A stretch of 7,713 nucleotides of DNA from Candidatus Omnitrophota bacterium (GCA_028702395.1 JAQVOV010000071.1:1-7713), one strand, 5' to 3'. Counted from the first letter of the stretch, positions 1-5,592 are shown. The notes: a model not told the origin generated them from the sequence alone. Numbers and translations: made by a program.

Positions 1-172
1 CCTTGATGATCGGTTTCAAAATCCCCTTCTTCTTCAGCTGATAAATAATCTGTCGCGTCAAAAGGGATTGCCCAAAGAGCTTGTCAAACTGCTCTTTAGT
101 GATGAGCGTCACTTTCTCATATGAAAGCCGGGAAATAACTTCTGTTTCTTTTGGTCCAAAATATTTTGTCAT
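1..172 (-). CDS. abiEi: AbiEi-type (type IV toxin-antitoxin) antitoxin, N-terminal fragment cut by window edge
   Basis: Reading leftwards from ATG at 172, 57 codons stay open to the edge of the window. The peptide begins MTKYFGPKETEVISRLSYEK, continues with a helix-turn-helix-like stretch (residues about 22-45) and ends in KKKGILKPIIK. This is the layout of the N-terminal winged-helix domain of AbiEi family antitoxins, where a basic 'KKG-hydrophobic' turn precedes a GVY-type motif that here lies outside the window. In the family, AbiEi represses its own operon and counteracts the nucleotidyltransferase AbiEii, normally encoded immediately downstream; that gene would be to the left and cannot be seen. 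The ribosome-binding site is weak (GGGA about 9 nt upstream). A strong promoter and an inverted repeat lie just upstream, which supports autoregulation. It could instead be a stand-alone AbiEi-like regulator. Confidence 0.72.
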   Translation of the reverse strand, partial: MTKYFGPKETEVISRLSYEKVTLITKEQFDKLFGQSLLTRQIIYQLKKKGILKPIIK

Positions 173-195
173 GGTTTTATCCCATTGTCCTATAG

Positions 196-262
196 TTTAC
201 GGTTATCAGCCATTGAACGATTATCGTAAATTTCTTATACATCAAAAGTGAGCGATTGTCAA
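196..262 (-). promoter_or_regulatory. Sigma-70 promoter with inverted-repeat operator for the AbiEi-type gene
   Basis: On the minus strand a perfect -35 TTGACA (257-262) is followed by a 17-nt spacer and a -10 TATAAG (234-239). Transcription should start near 227. An imperfect inverted repeat lies at and just after that start: TTTACGATAATC (minus strand, 219-230) and the opposing arm TTTACGGTTATC (plus strand, 196-207), matching at 10 of 12 positions with an 11-nt gap. AbiEi antitoxins are known to bind inverted repeats in their own promoters, so this is a natural operator candidate. The promoter match is seen directly; the operator role is inferred. Confidence 0.7.
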
Positions 263-349
263 TAGGAAACTTTAGGGTCAGGTCTCGAATTTGTCACTTT
301 ATAATTACCTTCCCCTTAACTATTTCGTCAAAAACCTTTCAAGATCAAA

Positions 350-371
350 TCTCCACAATCCACACTTTCCC
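350..371. repeat. Left copy of imperfect 22-bp direct repeat bracketing rhuM
   Basis: Plus-strand TCTCCACAATCCACACTTTC followed by CC. It matches 1670-1691 at 19 of 22 positions. A shared AACTCTC follows about 30-35 nt after the start of each copy (385-391 and 1700-1706), so the similarity extends loosely beyond the core. The two copies lie on either side of the rhuM gene in the same orientation. Confidence 0.6.
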
Positions 372-499
372 ATACACTTACCATAACTCTCTTCTAAACA
401 CTTGATAATATGATCTTTGGGATAATCTATTCTTATTATGCTTGACCTAAAATTTTAATATCAACACTTTAAATTATATCAACTTCTAAATTGTGTCCC

Positions 500-1537
500 T
501 TATTGGGCTTTATTTTTTGTTTTGTTTTCAACTTTTTTTTGCACGGTTCTGATGGTTGCTAAATATGCTTTTTCTACAGGTGAAAGCGTTTTTACCTGAT
601 ATTTATGGTATTCTTTTTCGGCTTTTTTCATTGCTTTATTGTGGCTAATTTTTCCCGTATCCGCCAATATGCCCTTGCCATACATTTCAGCAAACTTATC
701 CAACTCTGCAACCCAATCTTTCATATACATTTTTGACTGCTCCTGAGCCTTAAGTTCAGCAAGATCAAAAAATGCCGATACCATACGGTTAAGACGAAAT
801 AGTTCGTTTTCGTTAAGATAATTCTTAGCGATTTTAGTTTCCGCTTTTACCGGAATCTCACCTGCAAAGGTTGTTAACCCCATAAAATCTTTTTCAGCAT
901 CAACTCGCGAATAAATCGTTTCAGCAGCAGTTTGTTTATTTATTGCATAATGAAGTTTATTTTGCACGGTTTTGAAAAATCGGATCGATTCAGGACTTTT
1001 GGCATCATAATCTATGCTCATTGCATATAAATCAAGAACCTGTCGATACAATACTTTTTCACTACTGCGAATATCACGAATACGCTCTAATAACTCTTTC
1101 CAGTAATTTCCACCGCCTGCCTCTTTAAGCCGATTATCATCCATAGTAAAACCCTTAACAATATACTCCCGCAAACGTGAAGTTGCCCACTGCCTGAAAC
1201 GGGTAGCTATGGATGATTTAATGCGGTATCCGAGTGAAATGATCATATCAAGGTTATAATGTTCAACATTGTAGTTTTTACCATCTGAGGCAGTTGTTCG
1301 GAATTTCCGAACAACTGAATTTTTAGCCAATTCTCCCTCTTCAAATATATGTTTGATATGTTCACTGACATTTGCCTTGCTGGAATGAAACAAATCAACC
1401 ATTTGTGTCTGAGTCAACCACACAGTTTCACTTTCAACCCTAACAGAAATACCTGACTTTCCATCATCGCTTTCATAGATGATTATTTCATTATTTACCT
1501 TATGTTTTTCTTTAATTTCATTTTGTTTTTTTGTCAT
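500..1537 (-). CDS. rhuM: RhuM-family protein (Virulence_RhuM)
   Basis: This 345-residue protein fits the RhuM family, named after a Salmonella SPI-3 protein of unknown biochemical role and common in defence and toxin-antitoxin neighbourhoods. An N-terminal DNA-binding region is suggested by the helix-turn-helix-like segment WLTQTQMVDLFHSSKANVSE (about 40-59). The family signatures YNLDMIISLGYRI (about 94-106) and RFRQWAT follow, then the C-terminal block TAAETIYSRVDAEKDFMGLT (about 203-222) and a lysine-rich tail. I chose ATG at 1537 over the in-frame TTG at 1555 because a GAGGGA purine run lies upstream of the ATG and overlaps the TTG codon. Small inverted repeats upstream (CAATT-TTC-AATTG and ATTGC-N5-GCAAT, about 1566-1590) could be regulatory. 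The family assignment is good; the molecular activity is unknown. Confidence 0.85.
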   Translation of the reverse strand: MTKKQNEIKEKHKVNNEIIIYESDDGKSGISVRVESETVWLTQTQMVDLFHSSKANVSEHIKHIFEEGELAKNSVVRKFRTTASDGKNYNVEHYNLDMIISLGYRIKSSIATRFRQWATSRLREYIVKGFTMDDNRLKEAGGGNYWKELLERIRDIRSSEKVLYRQVLDLYAMSIDYDAKSPESIRFFKTVQNKLHYAINKQTAAETIYSRVDAEKDFMGLTTFAGEIPVKAETKIAKNYLNENELFRLNRMVSAFFDLAELKAQEQSKMYMKDWVAELDKFAEMYGKGILADTGKISHNKAMKKAEKEYHKYQVKTLSPVEKAYLATIRTVQKKVENKTKNKAQ

Positions 1538-1669
1538 ATTATTTTCTTCCCTCAATATCAGTCACAATTTTCAATTGCAAAACGCAATCCATTTTGTCTG
1601 GAAACAATTTTTGTAATTTTTTGTTGTGCTCTGTAAAAACCTAGTGAAAAACTTAGGGACACCTTTTAG

Positions 1670-1691
1670 TCTCCACACCCCACACTTCCCC
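1670..1691. repeat. Right copy of imperfect 22-bp direct repeat bracketing rhuM
   Basis: Plus-strand TCTCCACACCCCACACTTCC followed by CC, 19 of 22 identical to 350-371. On the minus strand it is a G-rich stretch (GGGG-AAGTGTGGGGTGTGG type). It lies about 130 bp upstream of the rhuM start. Confidence 0.6.
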
Positions 1692-1853
1692 CCATATTCA
1701 ACTCTCATTAGTCTTGTATAACACTTACATTATACTCAAAAAAGTGTTAAATAAAAGAAAACTTGATCTTTATTATACCTTTAAACTTCGCATTTTTCCA
1801 GTTTTTTAAAACGAGGGGGTTTTTGTATCTTTTGGCTTTATTTTAGGTCCTTT

Positions 1854-1967
1854 GGTTTCTCGGGATACACCTAATTAGCAAAGCGCGAATCGCGAATTGC
1901 TAATCGCAAAGAGCAATTGATTTAGCCACGAGCTGCGCGCTACGAGCCGCGGGCTTGTGGAACGTCC
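1854..1967. repeat. Dispersed modular repeat, long copy A
   Basis: It begins with GGTTTCTCGGGATACACCT, continues through an AATTAGCAAAGCGCGAATCGC-type block, then four 7-bp units of the form GCYRCGV (1925-1952: GCCACGA, GCTGCGC, GCTACGA, GCCGCGG), and ends in GCTTGTGGAACGTCC (1953-1967). The same modules recur in the same order at 5640-5774, so this is a composite repeat and not a chance match. Confidence 0.8.
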
Positions 1968-1980
1968 TAAACGAGTTTTT

Positions 1981-2004
1981 GTAGGGGCGCCTCGCGAGGC
2001 GCCC
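1981..2004 (+). repeat. REP-like palindrome with GTAG foot
   Basis: GTAG (1981-1984) directly abuts a perfect 20-nt palindrome, GGGCGCCTCGCGAGGCGCCC (1985-2004). A GTAG/GGAG tetranucleotide at the base of a GC-rich hairpin is the hallmark of REP elements mobilised or bound by Y1 REP-associated transposases (RAYT). No such transposase is in the window, so it would have to act in trans. Confidence 0.6.
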
Positions 2005-2049
2005 TGAAAGAAATTTGATAAGCACGAAGCGCGGTGCACGTAACCTGAC

Positions 2050-2081
2050 ATCCCGGTTTTTTCGAAGAAAAATACCGGGAT
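2050..2081. repeat. Bulged hairpin (14 base pairs, GAA loop)
   Basis: ATCCCGGT (2050-2057) pairs with ACCGGGAT (2074-2081). The inner TTTTTC pairs with GAAAAA, leaving a single bulged T at 2073 and a GAA loop. No terminal T-run suits a terminator, and no gene ends beside it. Confidence 0.6.
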
Positions 2082-2103
2082 CTAGAATCCTTTGGTTTCT
2101 AGT

Positions 2104-2147
2104 GTTACCCATGTAGTGGCACAAGTTGTAACCTATGTTTTGACACC
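2104..2147. mobile_element. Possible insertion-sequence end remnant with two tandem sites
   Basis: Two related 20-nt blocks, GTTACCCATGTAGTGGCACA (2104-2123) and GTAACCTATGTTTTGACACC (2128-2147), match at 14 of 20 positions with a 24-bp period. On the minus strand they read TGT...CATRGGTWAC, resembling the repeated transposase-binding sites at the ends of some IS481-like elements. No transposase frame is attached, so this would be a relic. The identification rests on pattern memory only. Confidence 0.25.
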
Positions 2148-2166
2148 ATACAGTTTCCGCGCCTTT

Positions 2167-2223
2167 GGCTTCTCGGGACACACCTAACCAATGGGCAAAC
2201 TGATCCCTATGTGTGTCCCGAGA
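2167..2223. repeat. Dispersed repeat copy E forming an inverted-repeat hairpin
   Basis: Copy E of the dispersed repeat starts at 2167 (GGCTTCTCGGGACACACCT). Its TCTCGGGACACAC (2171-2183) is the exact reverse complement of GTGTGTCCCGAGA (2211-2223). This gives a 13-bp perfect stem around a 27-nt loop, so two copies of the repeat head lie in opposite orientation. Confidence 0.7.
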
Positions 2224-2241
2224 TCAAGCTATAAAAAAGAG
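2211..2241. repeat. 31-bp direct repeat flanking rsgA, downstream copy
   Basis: It is a 31-bp block that starts GTGTGTCCCGAGATCAAGCT and runs on through TATAAAAAAGAG. It matches 3434-3464 at 29 of 31 positions in the same orientation. The two copies enclose rsgA and its terminator. The A-tract at its end supplies the T-run of the rsgA terminator on the minus strand. Confidence 0.75.
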
Positions 2242-2290
2242 GTCTGTCCACTACTGAGTTTAAACACAACTTGGGACAGACACCTTTTTT
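2233..2290 (-). terminator. Intrinsic terminator of rsgA (probably bidirectional)
   Basis: On the minus strand the order is an A-run, GGTGTCTGTCC, a 24-nt loop, GGACAGACC and CTCTTTTTT. The stem pairs GTCTGTCC (2242-2249) with GGACAGAC (2274-2281), continues past a one- or two-base bulge, and is extended by A/T pairs. It lies about 37 nt after the rsgA stop codon. A-runs and T-runs on both sides allow termination in both directions. Confidence 0.75.
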
Positions 2291-2326
2291 GTATTGTAGA
2301 ATTTATATATTCAGAAATTGTAACTT

Positions 2327-3409
2327 TTACTTGTACTTTCTTATGTCTTTTTTTGCCTGCTTTATGAACTTTCCGAATTTTTTATCTTTTTGTCTCTTTT
2401 CAATCTTGTTCATAGTATTGAACTCATTTTCTCTTACAAGCCTCATATAGTTTTCATACTTTTGTTCATCTATTTCACCTGATCGCACTGCATCTAACAC
2501 TGCACACCCAGGCTCATGTTCATGTGTGCAATCTATGAATCGACACGATCTTGACAATTCATCAAACTCACAAAAAACATTTTTTATACCTGTATCTGAA
2601 TCTACCAGCCCAACCTCACGCATTCCAGGATTATCTATTACTACTCCGCCACTATCCAGAACAAAAAGTTCTCTATGCGTTGTAACATGCTTGCCTTTAC
2701 TCGTATGTGAACTTATTTCTCCTGTTTTAAGCAATTCTTTGCCTAAAAGCATATTAATGATCGAGGATTTACCTACACCTGAAGATCCCAGAAAACAATA
2801 TGTAAGTCCTCTGTTAATGTCTTGCTTTAAAACTGATAAACCTTGACCTGTGAGAGTACTCGTGGCATATATATCAATATCATTAAACCTTTCTTTTATC
2901 TCTGATATTTTCGATGCTAGCTCTTCTTCATCAATAAGATCGGTTTTATTTAAAACTATTGCAGGCTTTATTTTTCCTGATTGAGCTAAGGCAAAATATC
3001 TCTCAAACCTGTTCAAATTGTAATCTCTATCAAGTGCCTGTATAATAAAAGCTAAATCAATATTCGCAGCTATTATCTGTGCGTCCATCTTTGCTATTGA
3101 TTTTCTTTTTAACACTGTTTTCCTGGGAAGTATTTCATGGATAACTGCCTTTTCATCATCAAGAACTGTTATCAAAACCCAATCACCAACTGCAGGATAA
3201 TCTTCTCTTGATGAAGCAGTAAACATCATTTTACCTGTTATTTTTGCTGAGAATTCTGATACTTCATTTCTTAGAATATATAATTCTTTATGCTCAGCTA
3301 TAATTCTGGCAGGAACAAAACTTGCATCAATTTCAGATGCTTTGCTGTTCTTAAAGAAATCACTATACCCTAAATCTTCTAATTTAAACTTATCTATTTT
3401 TTCATTCAT
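2327..3409 (-). CDS. rsgA: RsgA, ribosome small subunit-dependent circularly permuted GTPase
   Basis: RsgA is a cytoplasmic GTPase that checks late 30S ribosomal subunit maturation. At 360 residues the protein has the expected order: an N-terminal OB-fold (about 30-100), then the permuted G-domain with G4 NKTD at 154-157, a G5-like ATST at 182-185, the G1 P-loop GSSGVGKSS at 208-216, the G2/switch region around TSKGKHVTTH (236-245) and G3 DNPGM at 259-263. A C-terminal zinc site follows with C289, C294, H296 and C302 (C-x4-C-x-H-x5-C), then a lysine-rich tail. All key residues are intact. The start ATG at 3409 has only a weak ribosome-binding site (GGTTAAA). The gene sits 56 bp behind the ATPase gene and ends in a good terminator. 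Its bracketing by 31-bp repeats is unusual for a housekeeping gene. Confidence 0.95.
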   Translation of the reverse strand: MNEKIDKFKLEDLGYSDFFKNSKASEIDASFVPARIIAEHKELYILRNEVSEFSAKITGKMMFTASSREDYPAVGDWVLITVLDDEKAVIHEILPRKTVLKRKSIAKMDAQIIAANIDLAFIIQALDRDYNLNRFERYFALAQSGKIKPAIVLNKTDLIDEEELASKISEIKERFNDIDIYATSTLTGQGLSVLKQDINRGLTYCFLGSSGVGKSSIINMLLGKELLKTGEISSHTSKGKHVTTHRELFVLDSGGVVIDNPGMREVGLVDSDTGIKNVFCEFDELSRSCRFIDCTHEHEPGCAVLDAVRSGEIDEQKYENYMRLVRENEFNTMNKIEKRQKDKKFGKFIKQAKKDIRKYK

Positions 3410-3433
3410 ATCTATATTTAACCATACTTTTTT

Positions 3434-3464
3434 GTGTCTCCCGAGATCAAACTATAAAAAAGAG
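3434..3464. repeat. 31-bp direct repeat flanking rsgA, upstream copy
   Basis: It differs from 2211-2241 at only two positions (3438 and 3451). It fills most of the 56-bp gap between the ATPase stop codon and the rsgA start, so the ATPase stop is followed on the minus strand by GCTCTTTTTTATAG. No stem precedes that T-run, so it is not a standard terminator and read-through into rsgA is likely. Confidence 0.75.
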
Positions 3465-3465
3465 C

Positions 3466-4599
3466 TTATAAAATATCGGCAATATTATTGAAAAAGTTTT
3501 TTAAAGGAAGGCTCTCTATGTTATCTTGATATAATTTACGCGTTCCATTGTATAGATAAAAAGCTTTTGCCATTGGATAATCTTTTAAAAAAGCCTTTAA
3601 CCCTGTAAAGGAATCTTTAGATATTCTGGAACTTCGCTTTATTTCAAAGGCAAACAATCCTTTAGGGCCATATATGATAAAATCAACTTCAACATTGTTA
3701 CTTGTTCTCCAATAGAATATTTTGTAATCCAGATCATTGTAAGCATTGAAAGCTTTTATTTCTTGCAAAAATAAAGTTTCTAAAGCAGGTCCATCAATTT
3801 CTTCAATTTGATCCAGTGGGCCTTTAGGACGTATTGTACGAAAAACACCAACATCAAAAAAATAAAATTTAGGATGTGCTATCATGCGTCGTTTAGCTTT
3901 CTTTGTGAAAACCGGTAATTTATAAGCTATCAAAAGATCTTCTAAAATATTGAAATAATTTTCAATAACTTTTCTTTCAACACCACATTCTCTGGAAACA
4001 GCAGAAAGATTTAATACAGATCCTTGAGAGAAAGATGCTGCTTCAAGAAATCTTGAAAAAGCTGATAAATTTCGAGTTAACCCTTCTTGGCGTATTTCTT
4101 CATCCAAATAAGTTTTAACATAGCTTTCTAAATACTTTTTAGGATCCTTATCTATATATGCAGTGGGAAGATGCCCATAGCTTAAAGATTTTTCTATATC
4201 AAAATCCTTGCCAAGCTCTTGTATCGATAATGGGAACATAGAATAAGTTAAAGCTCTTCCGCCAAGTAAATTATGTCCTTTTCTGCGTAACTTTCTTGCA
4301 CTTGAACCTGTCAAAATGAACTTGTATTTATTTTTTTCAATTAACCTATGTACTTCATTGAGAAGCTCTGGGACTTTTTGCACTTCATCAATTATTATCC
4401 ATTCTTTGTTTTTTGGAGGTATCAGATTTTCTAATCGTTGAGGATTTGCTAAAAGCATTGTATAAAGTTCTGCTTCAAGAAGATCTAAATATAGAGCCTT
4501 GGGAAAAGTTTTTTTAACCCATGTTGTTTTTCCTATGCCTCTTGGACCAAAAAGGAAAAAACTTTTGTTTTGTGGTGGTTTAAGCTTTCTTGTATACAT
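3466..4599 (-). CDS. AAA_14/DUF4143 family ATPase
   Basis: This 377-residue protein has the two-part layout of the ATP-binding AAA_14 plus DUF4143 family. The N-terminal P-loop ATPase carries Walker A GPRGIGKTT (18-26), Walker B IIIDEV (68-73) and a sensor-1-like LTGSSARKL (96-104), then a conserved GGRA (113-116). The C-terminal DUF4143 part contains VDFIIYGPKGLFAFEIKRSS, whose D306, E319 and K321 fit a PD-(D/E)xK nuclease-like core. E280 (LFLQEIKAF) may belong to the same site. Proteins of this family are abundant and often multi-copy in bacteria and archaea; their biological role is not established, although nucleic-acid binding is likely. Length is normal and no motif is broken. The start ATG follows the predicted -10 box by only 6 nt, so translation is probably leaderless. 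rsgA follows downstream on the same strand. Confidence 0.9.
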   Translation of the reverse strand: MYTRKLKPPQNKSFFLFGPRGIGKTTWVKKTFPKALYLDLLEAELYTMLLANPQRLENLIPPKNKEWIIIDEVQKVPELLNEVHRLIEKNKYKFILTGSSARKLRRKGHNLLGGRALTYSMFPLSIQELGKDFDIEKSLSYGHLPTAYIDKDPKKYLESYVKTYLDEEIRQEGLTRNLSAFSRFLEAASFSQGSVLNLSAVSRECGVERKVIENYFNILEDLLIAYKLPVFTKKAKRRMIAHPKFYFFDVGVFRTIRPKGPLDQIEEIDGPALETLFLQEIKAFNAYNDLDYKIFYWRTSNNVEVDFIIYGPKGLFAFEIKRSSRISKDSFTGLKAFLKDYPMAKAFYLYNGTRKLYQDNIESLPLKNFFNNIADIL

Positions 4600-4602
4600 G
4601 CT

Positions 4603-4655
4603 TCCATTTTACATGTATTTTTGGAATTGTCAACTCCATTTTACATGTTTTTTGG
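4603..4655 (-). promoter_or_regulatory. ATPase promoter embedded in two tandem 21/22-bp repeats
   Basis: Two copies of TCCATTTTACATGT(A)TTTTTGG (plus strand) lie at 4603-4624 and 4635-4655, differing by a single inserted A and spaced 32 bp apart, about three helical turns. On the minus strand a perfect -35 TTGACA (4628-4633) sits between them, and the -10 TAAAAT (4606-4611) lies inside the gene-proximal copy with a 16-nt spacer. Only GGAAGC separates the -10 from the ATG, so the transcript should begin at or within a nucleotide or two of the start codon. The arrangement suggests a regulator, possibly the ATPase itself, binding both copies and covering the promoter. Confidence 0.65.
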
Positions 4656-4665
4656 TTCAAGGAAA

Positions 4666-4690
4666 TTATATATGGGGTTAAACGTTCCAC
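4666..4690. repeat. 25-bp dispersed repeat, copy 1
   Basis: The block begins TTATATATGGGGTTAAAC, then G, then TTCCAC. It matches 6322-6346 at 24 of 25 positions. Read on the minus strand it starts GTGGAACGT, the same string found in the GCTTGTGGAACGTCC module of the long repeats, so it may be another part of that family. Confidence 0.7.
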
Positions 4691-4783
4691 AGCCTGACAG
4701 CTGAAGGCTAATAGTCCGCCAAAATTTATTTCTAATTTTGGCGAGATCTCGCCATTGACCACTAAAGTGGTCAATGGCGGACT
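4691..4783. repeat. Nested palindromic element downstream of wrbA
   Basis: Three stems are visible: AGCCT/AGGCT (4691-4695 with 4705-4709); a 10-bp hairpin CGCCAAAATT/AATTTTGGCG (4717-4726 with 4734-4743); and a 14-bp hairpin CGCCATTGACCACT/AGTGGTCAATGGCG (4750-4763 with 4766-4779). In addition AGTCCGCC (4713-4720) can pair with GGCGGACT (4776-4783). That long-range pairing competes with the bases of the two inner hairpins, so alternative folds are possible. It lies just after the wrbA stop codon but lacks a T-run, so a REP-like unit is more likely than an intrinsic terminator. Confidence 0.65.
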
Positions 4784-4798
4784 GACGGCTAATATTTC

Positions 4799-5416
4799 TT
4801 ACTTCTCTATCATCAACTTCCCTGCAACTTGACACACTCTTTTACCTAATTCCTGTGCTATCTTGAGATCTGTTACAGTAGGTGCCTGTTGAGCCTGAGC
4901 ACCCACAACAGCTGTAGGACCATATGGTGTACCGCCTGAAGTGGTTTCCATAAGTTCTTTTACACTATAAGGAACACCGACTATAATGCTTCCATGATGC
5001 AGTAAAGTGAACATCATTGAAACAAGCGTTGTCTCCTGCCCGCCATGCAAAGAACCTGTACAACAAAATACTCCAGCAGGTTTTCCTATCAAGTCCCCTT
5101 GTAACCAAAGCCCTCCTGTCTGGTCCAAAAAATTTCTCATCTGTGCACACATATTCCCAAATCTTGTAGGTGAACCCAAAATAATACCATCAAACTCAGC
5201 CAGTTCTTCTACTCTGGCCAGAGGAATATTCATTTGAGCTTTTTTAGCTTTTTTGATCCTTTCATCATTTCCAATAACTTCCTTTGGCAACAATTCAGGT
5301 ACTGTACGCAACATAGCCTGCCCGCCATTCTGTTCCACCCCACGACAAACAGCCTCTGCCATCAAAAAAGTGTTCCCTGTCATGCTATAATATATTATTC
5401 CGATCTTAGGTTTCAT
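4799..5416 (-). CDS. wrbA: WrbA-type NAD(P)H:quinone oxidoreductase (flavodoxin fold)
   Basis: WrbA is a cytoplasmic FMN enzyme that reduces quinones by two electrons, avoiding semiquinone and superoxide formation. The 205 residues match the usual length (about 200) and show the FMN phosphate loop SMTGNT (11-16), the signature GSPTRFGNM (81-89), FLDQTGGLW (96-104), the loop TGSLHGGQETT (120-130), the HHG motif (140-142) and the insert GGTPYGP (161-167). These separate WrbA from ordinary flavodoxins. Translation starts at ATG 5416 behind a strong AAGGAGGTG (5424-5432, 7-nt spacing). The gene lies 56 bp downstream of a desulforedoxin-like ORF and is probably co-transcribed with it, which points to an oxygen-stress role in an anaerobe. 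Confidence 0.93.
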   Translation of the reverse strand: MKPKIGIIYYSMTGNTFLMAEAVCRGVEQNGGQAMLRTVPELLPKEVIGNDERIKKAKKAQMNIPLARVEELAEFDGIILGSPTRFGNMCAQMRNFLDQTGGLWLQGDLIGKPAGVFCCTGSLHGGQETTLVSMMFTLLHHGSIIVGVPYSVKELMETTSGGTPYGPTAVVGAQAQQAPTVTDLKIAQELGKRVCQVAGKLMIEK

Positions 5417-5472
5417 AGAATTTCACCTCCTTACAAAATATAAACCATGAAAAATTGCTCATATAAAACAGA

Positions 5473-5592
5473 TCAGATCTTCTCCATAGGCTGATCACAA
5501 CACACCAATTCCCCGCCACCTGCTTTTGTAACCGTAACTTCATTTCCACAAATATCACAACGATAATTTTCCCCTACTTTTTCTACATTCAT
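5473..5592 (-). CDS. Desulforedoxin-like small iron protein (39 aa)
   Basis: ATG at 5592 opens a 39-codon frame ending in TGA at 5473. The peptide contains YRCDICGNEVTVTKAGGG, then ELVCCDQPMEKI. Four cysteines, C12-x2-C15 and the adjacent pair C31-C32, with the GGG-x-LVCC sequence, are the exact signature of desulforedoxin and of the N-terminal domain of desulfoferrodoxin, which hold a rubredoxin-like Fe(Cys)4 centre. Desulforedoxin of Desulfovibrio gigas is of similar size (about 36-37 residues) and works as a dimer. A near-perfect Shine-Dalgarno, AAAGGAGGG (5598-5606), lies 5 nt before the ATG, which makes this a real gene despite its length. It probably forms an operon with wrbA. No superoxide reductase domain follows, so it is a stand-alone electron-transfer protein. 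Its upstream DNA is replaced by repeats within 40 bp and no clear promoter is visible. Confidence 0.9.
   Translation of the reverse strand: MNVEKVGENYRCDICGNEVTVTKAGGGELVCCDQPMEKI

Larger units (their letters stand above)
173..499. other. Intergenic region between rhuM and the AbiEi-type gene
   Basis: No convincing gene was seen on either strand. Apart from the AbiEi promoter/operator at its left end, the region holds the left copy of the repeat that brackets rhuM (350-371) and AT-rich DNA. No clear hairpin terminator follows the rhuM stop codon. Confidence 0.6.
1538..2326. other. Gene-free repeat-rich region upstream of rhuM and downstream of rsgA
   Basis: No believable gene is present; the only sizeable open frame (1900-2181, minus) runs through repeats and palindromes. 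The region contains the right rhuM-flanking repeat, a long copy of the dispersed repeat (1854-1967), a REP-like palindrome, a bulged hairpin, a possible insertion-sequence end, an inverted-repeat hairpin and the rsgA terminator. It reads as an accumulation zone for small mobile repeats. Confidence 0.65.

Noticed and set aside
1537..1555. Upstream TTG start for rhuM
   Set aside because: The purine-rich ribosome-binding site overlaps this TTG and serves the ATG at 1537 instead.
1900..2181. 93-residue minus-strand open frame
   Set aside because: It runs through the dispersed repeat, the REP-like palindrome and a hairpin, has no ribosome-binding site and no recognisable domain.
2526..2846. 106-residue plus-strand open frame
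   Set aside because: It is antisense to the conserved G-domain and zinc site of rsgA, which is clearly the real gene.
4580..4835. Short minus-strand frames between the ATPase and wrbA
   Set aside because: They overlap the ATPase promoter, the palindromes and the wrbA 3' end, and show no domain or ribosome-binding site.
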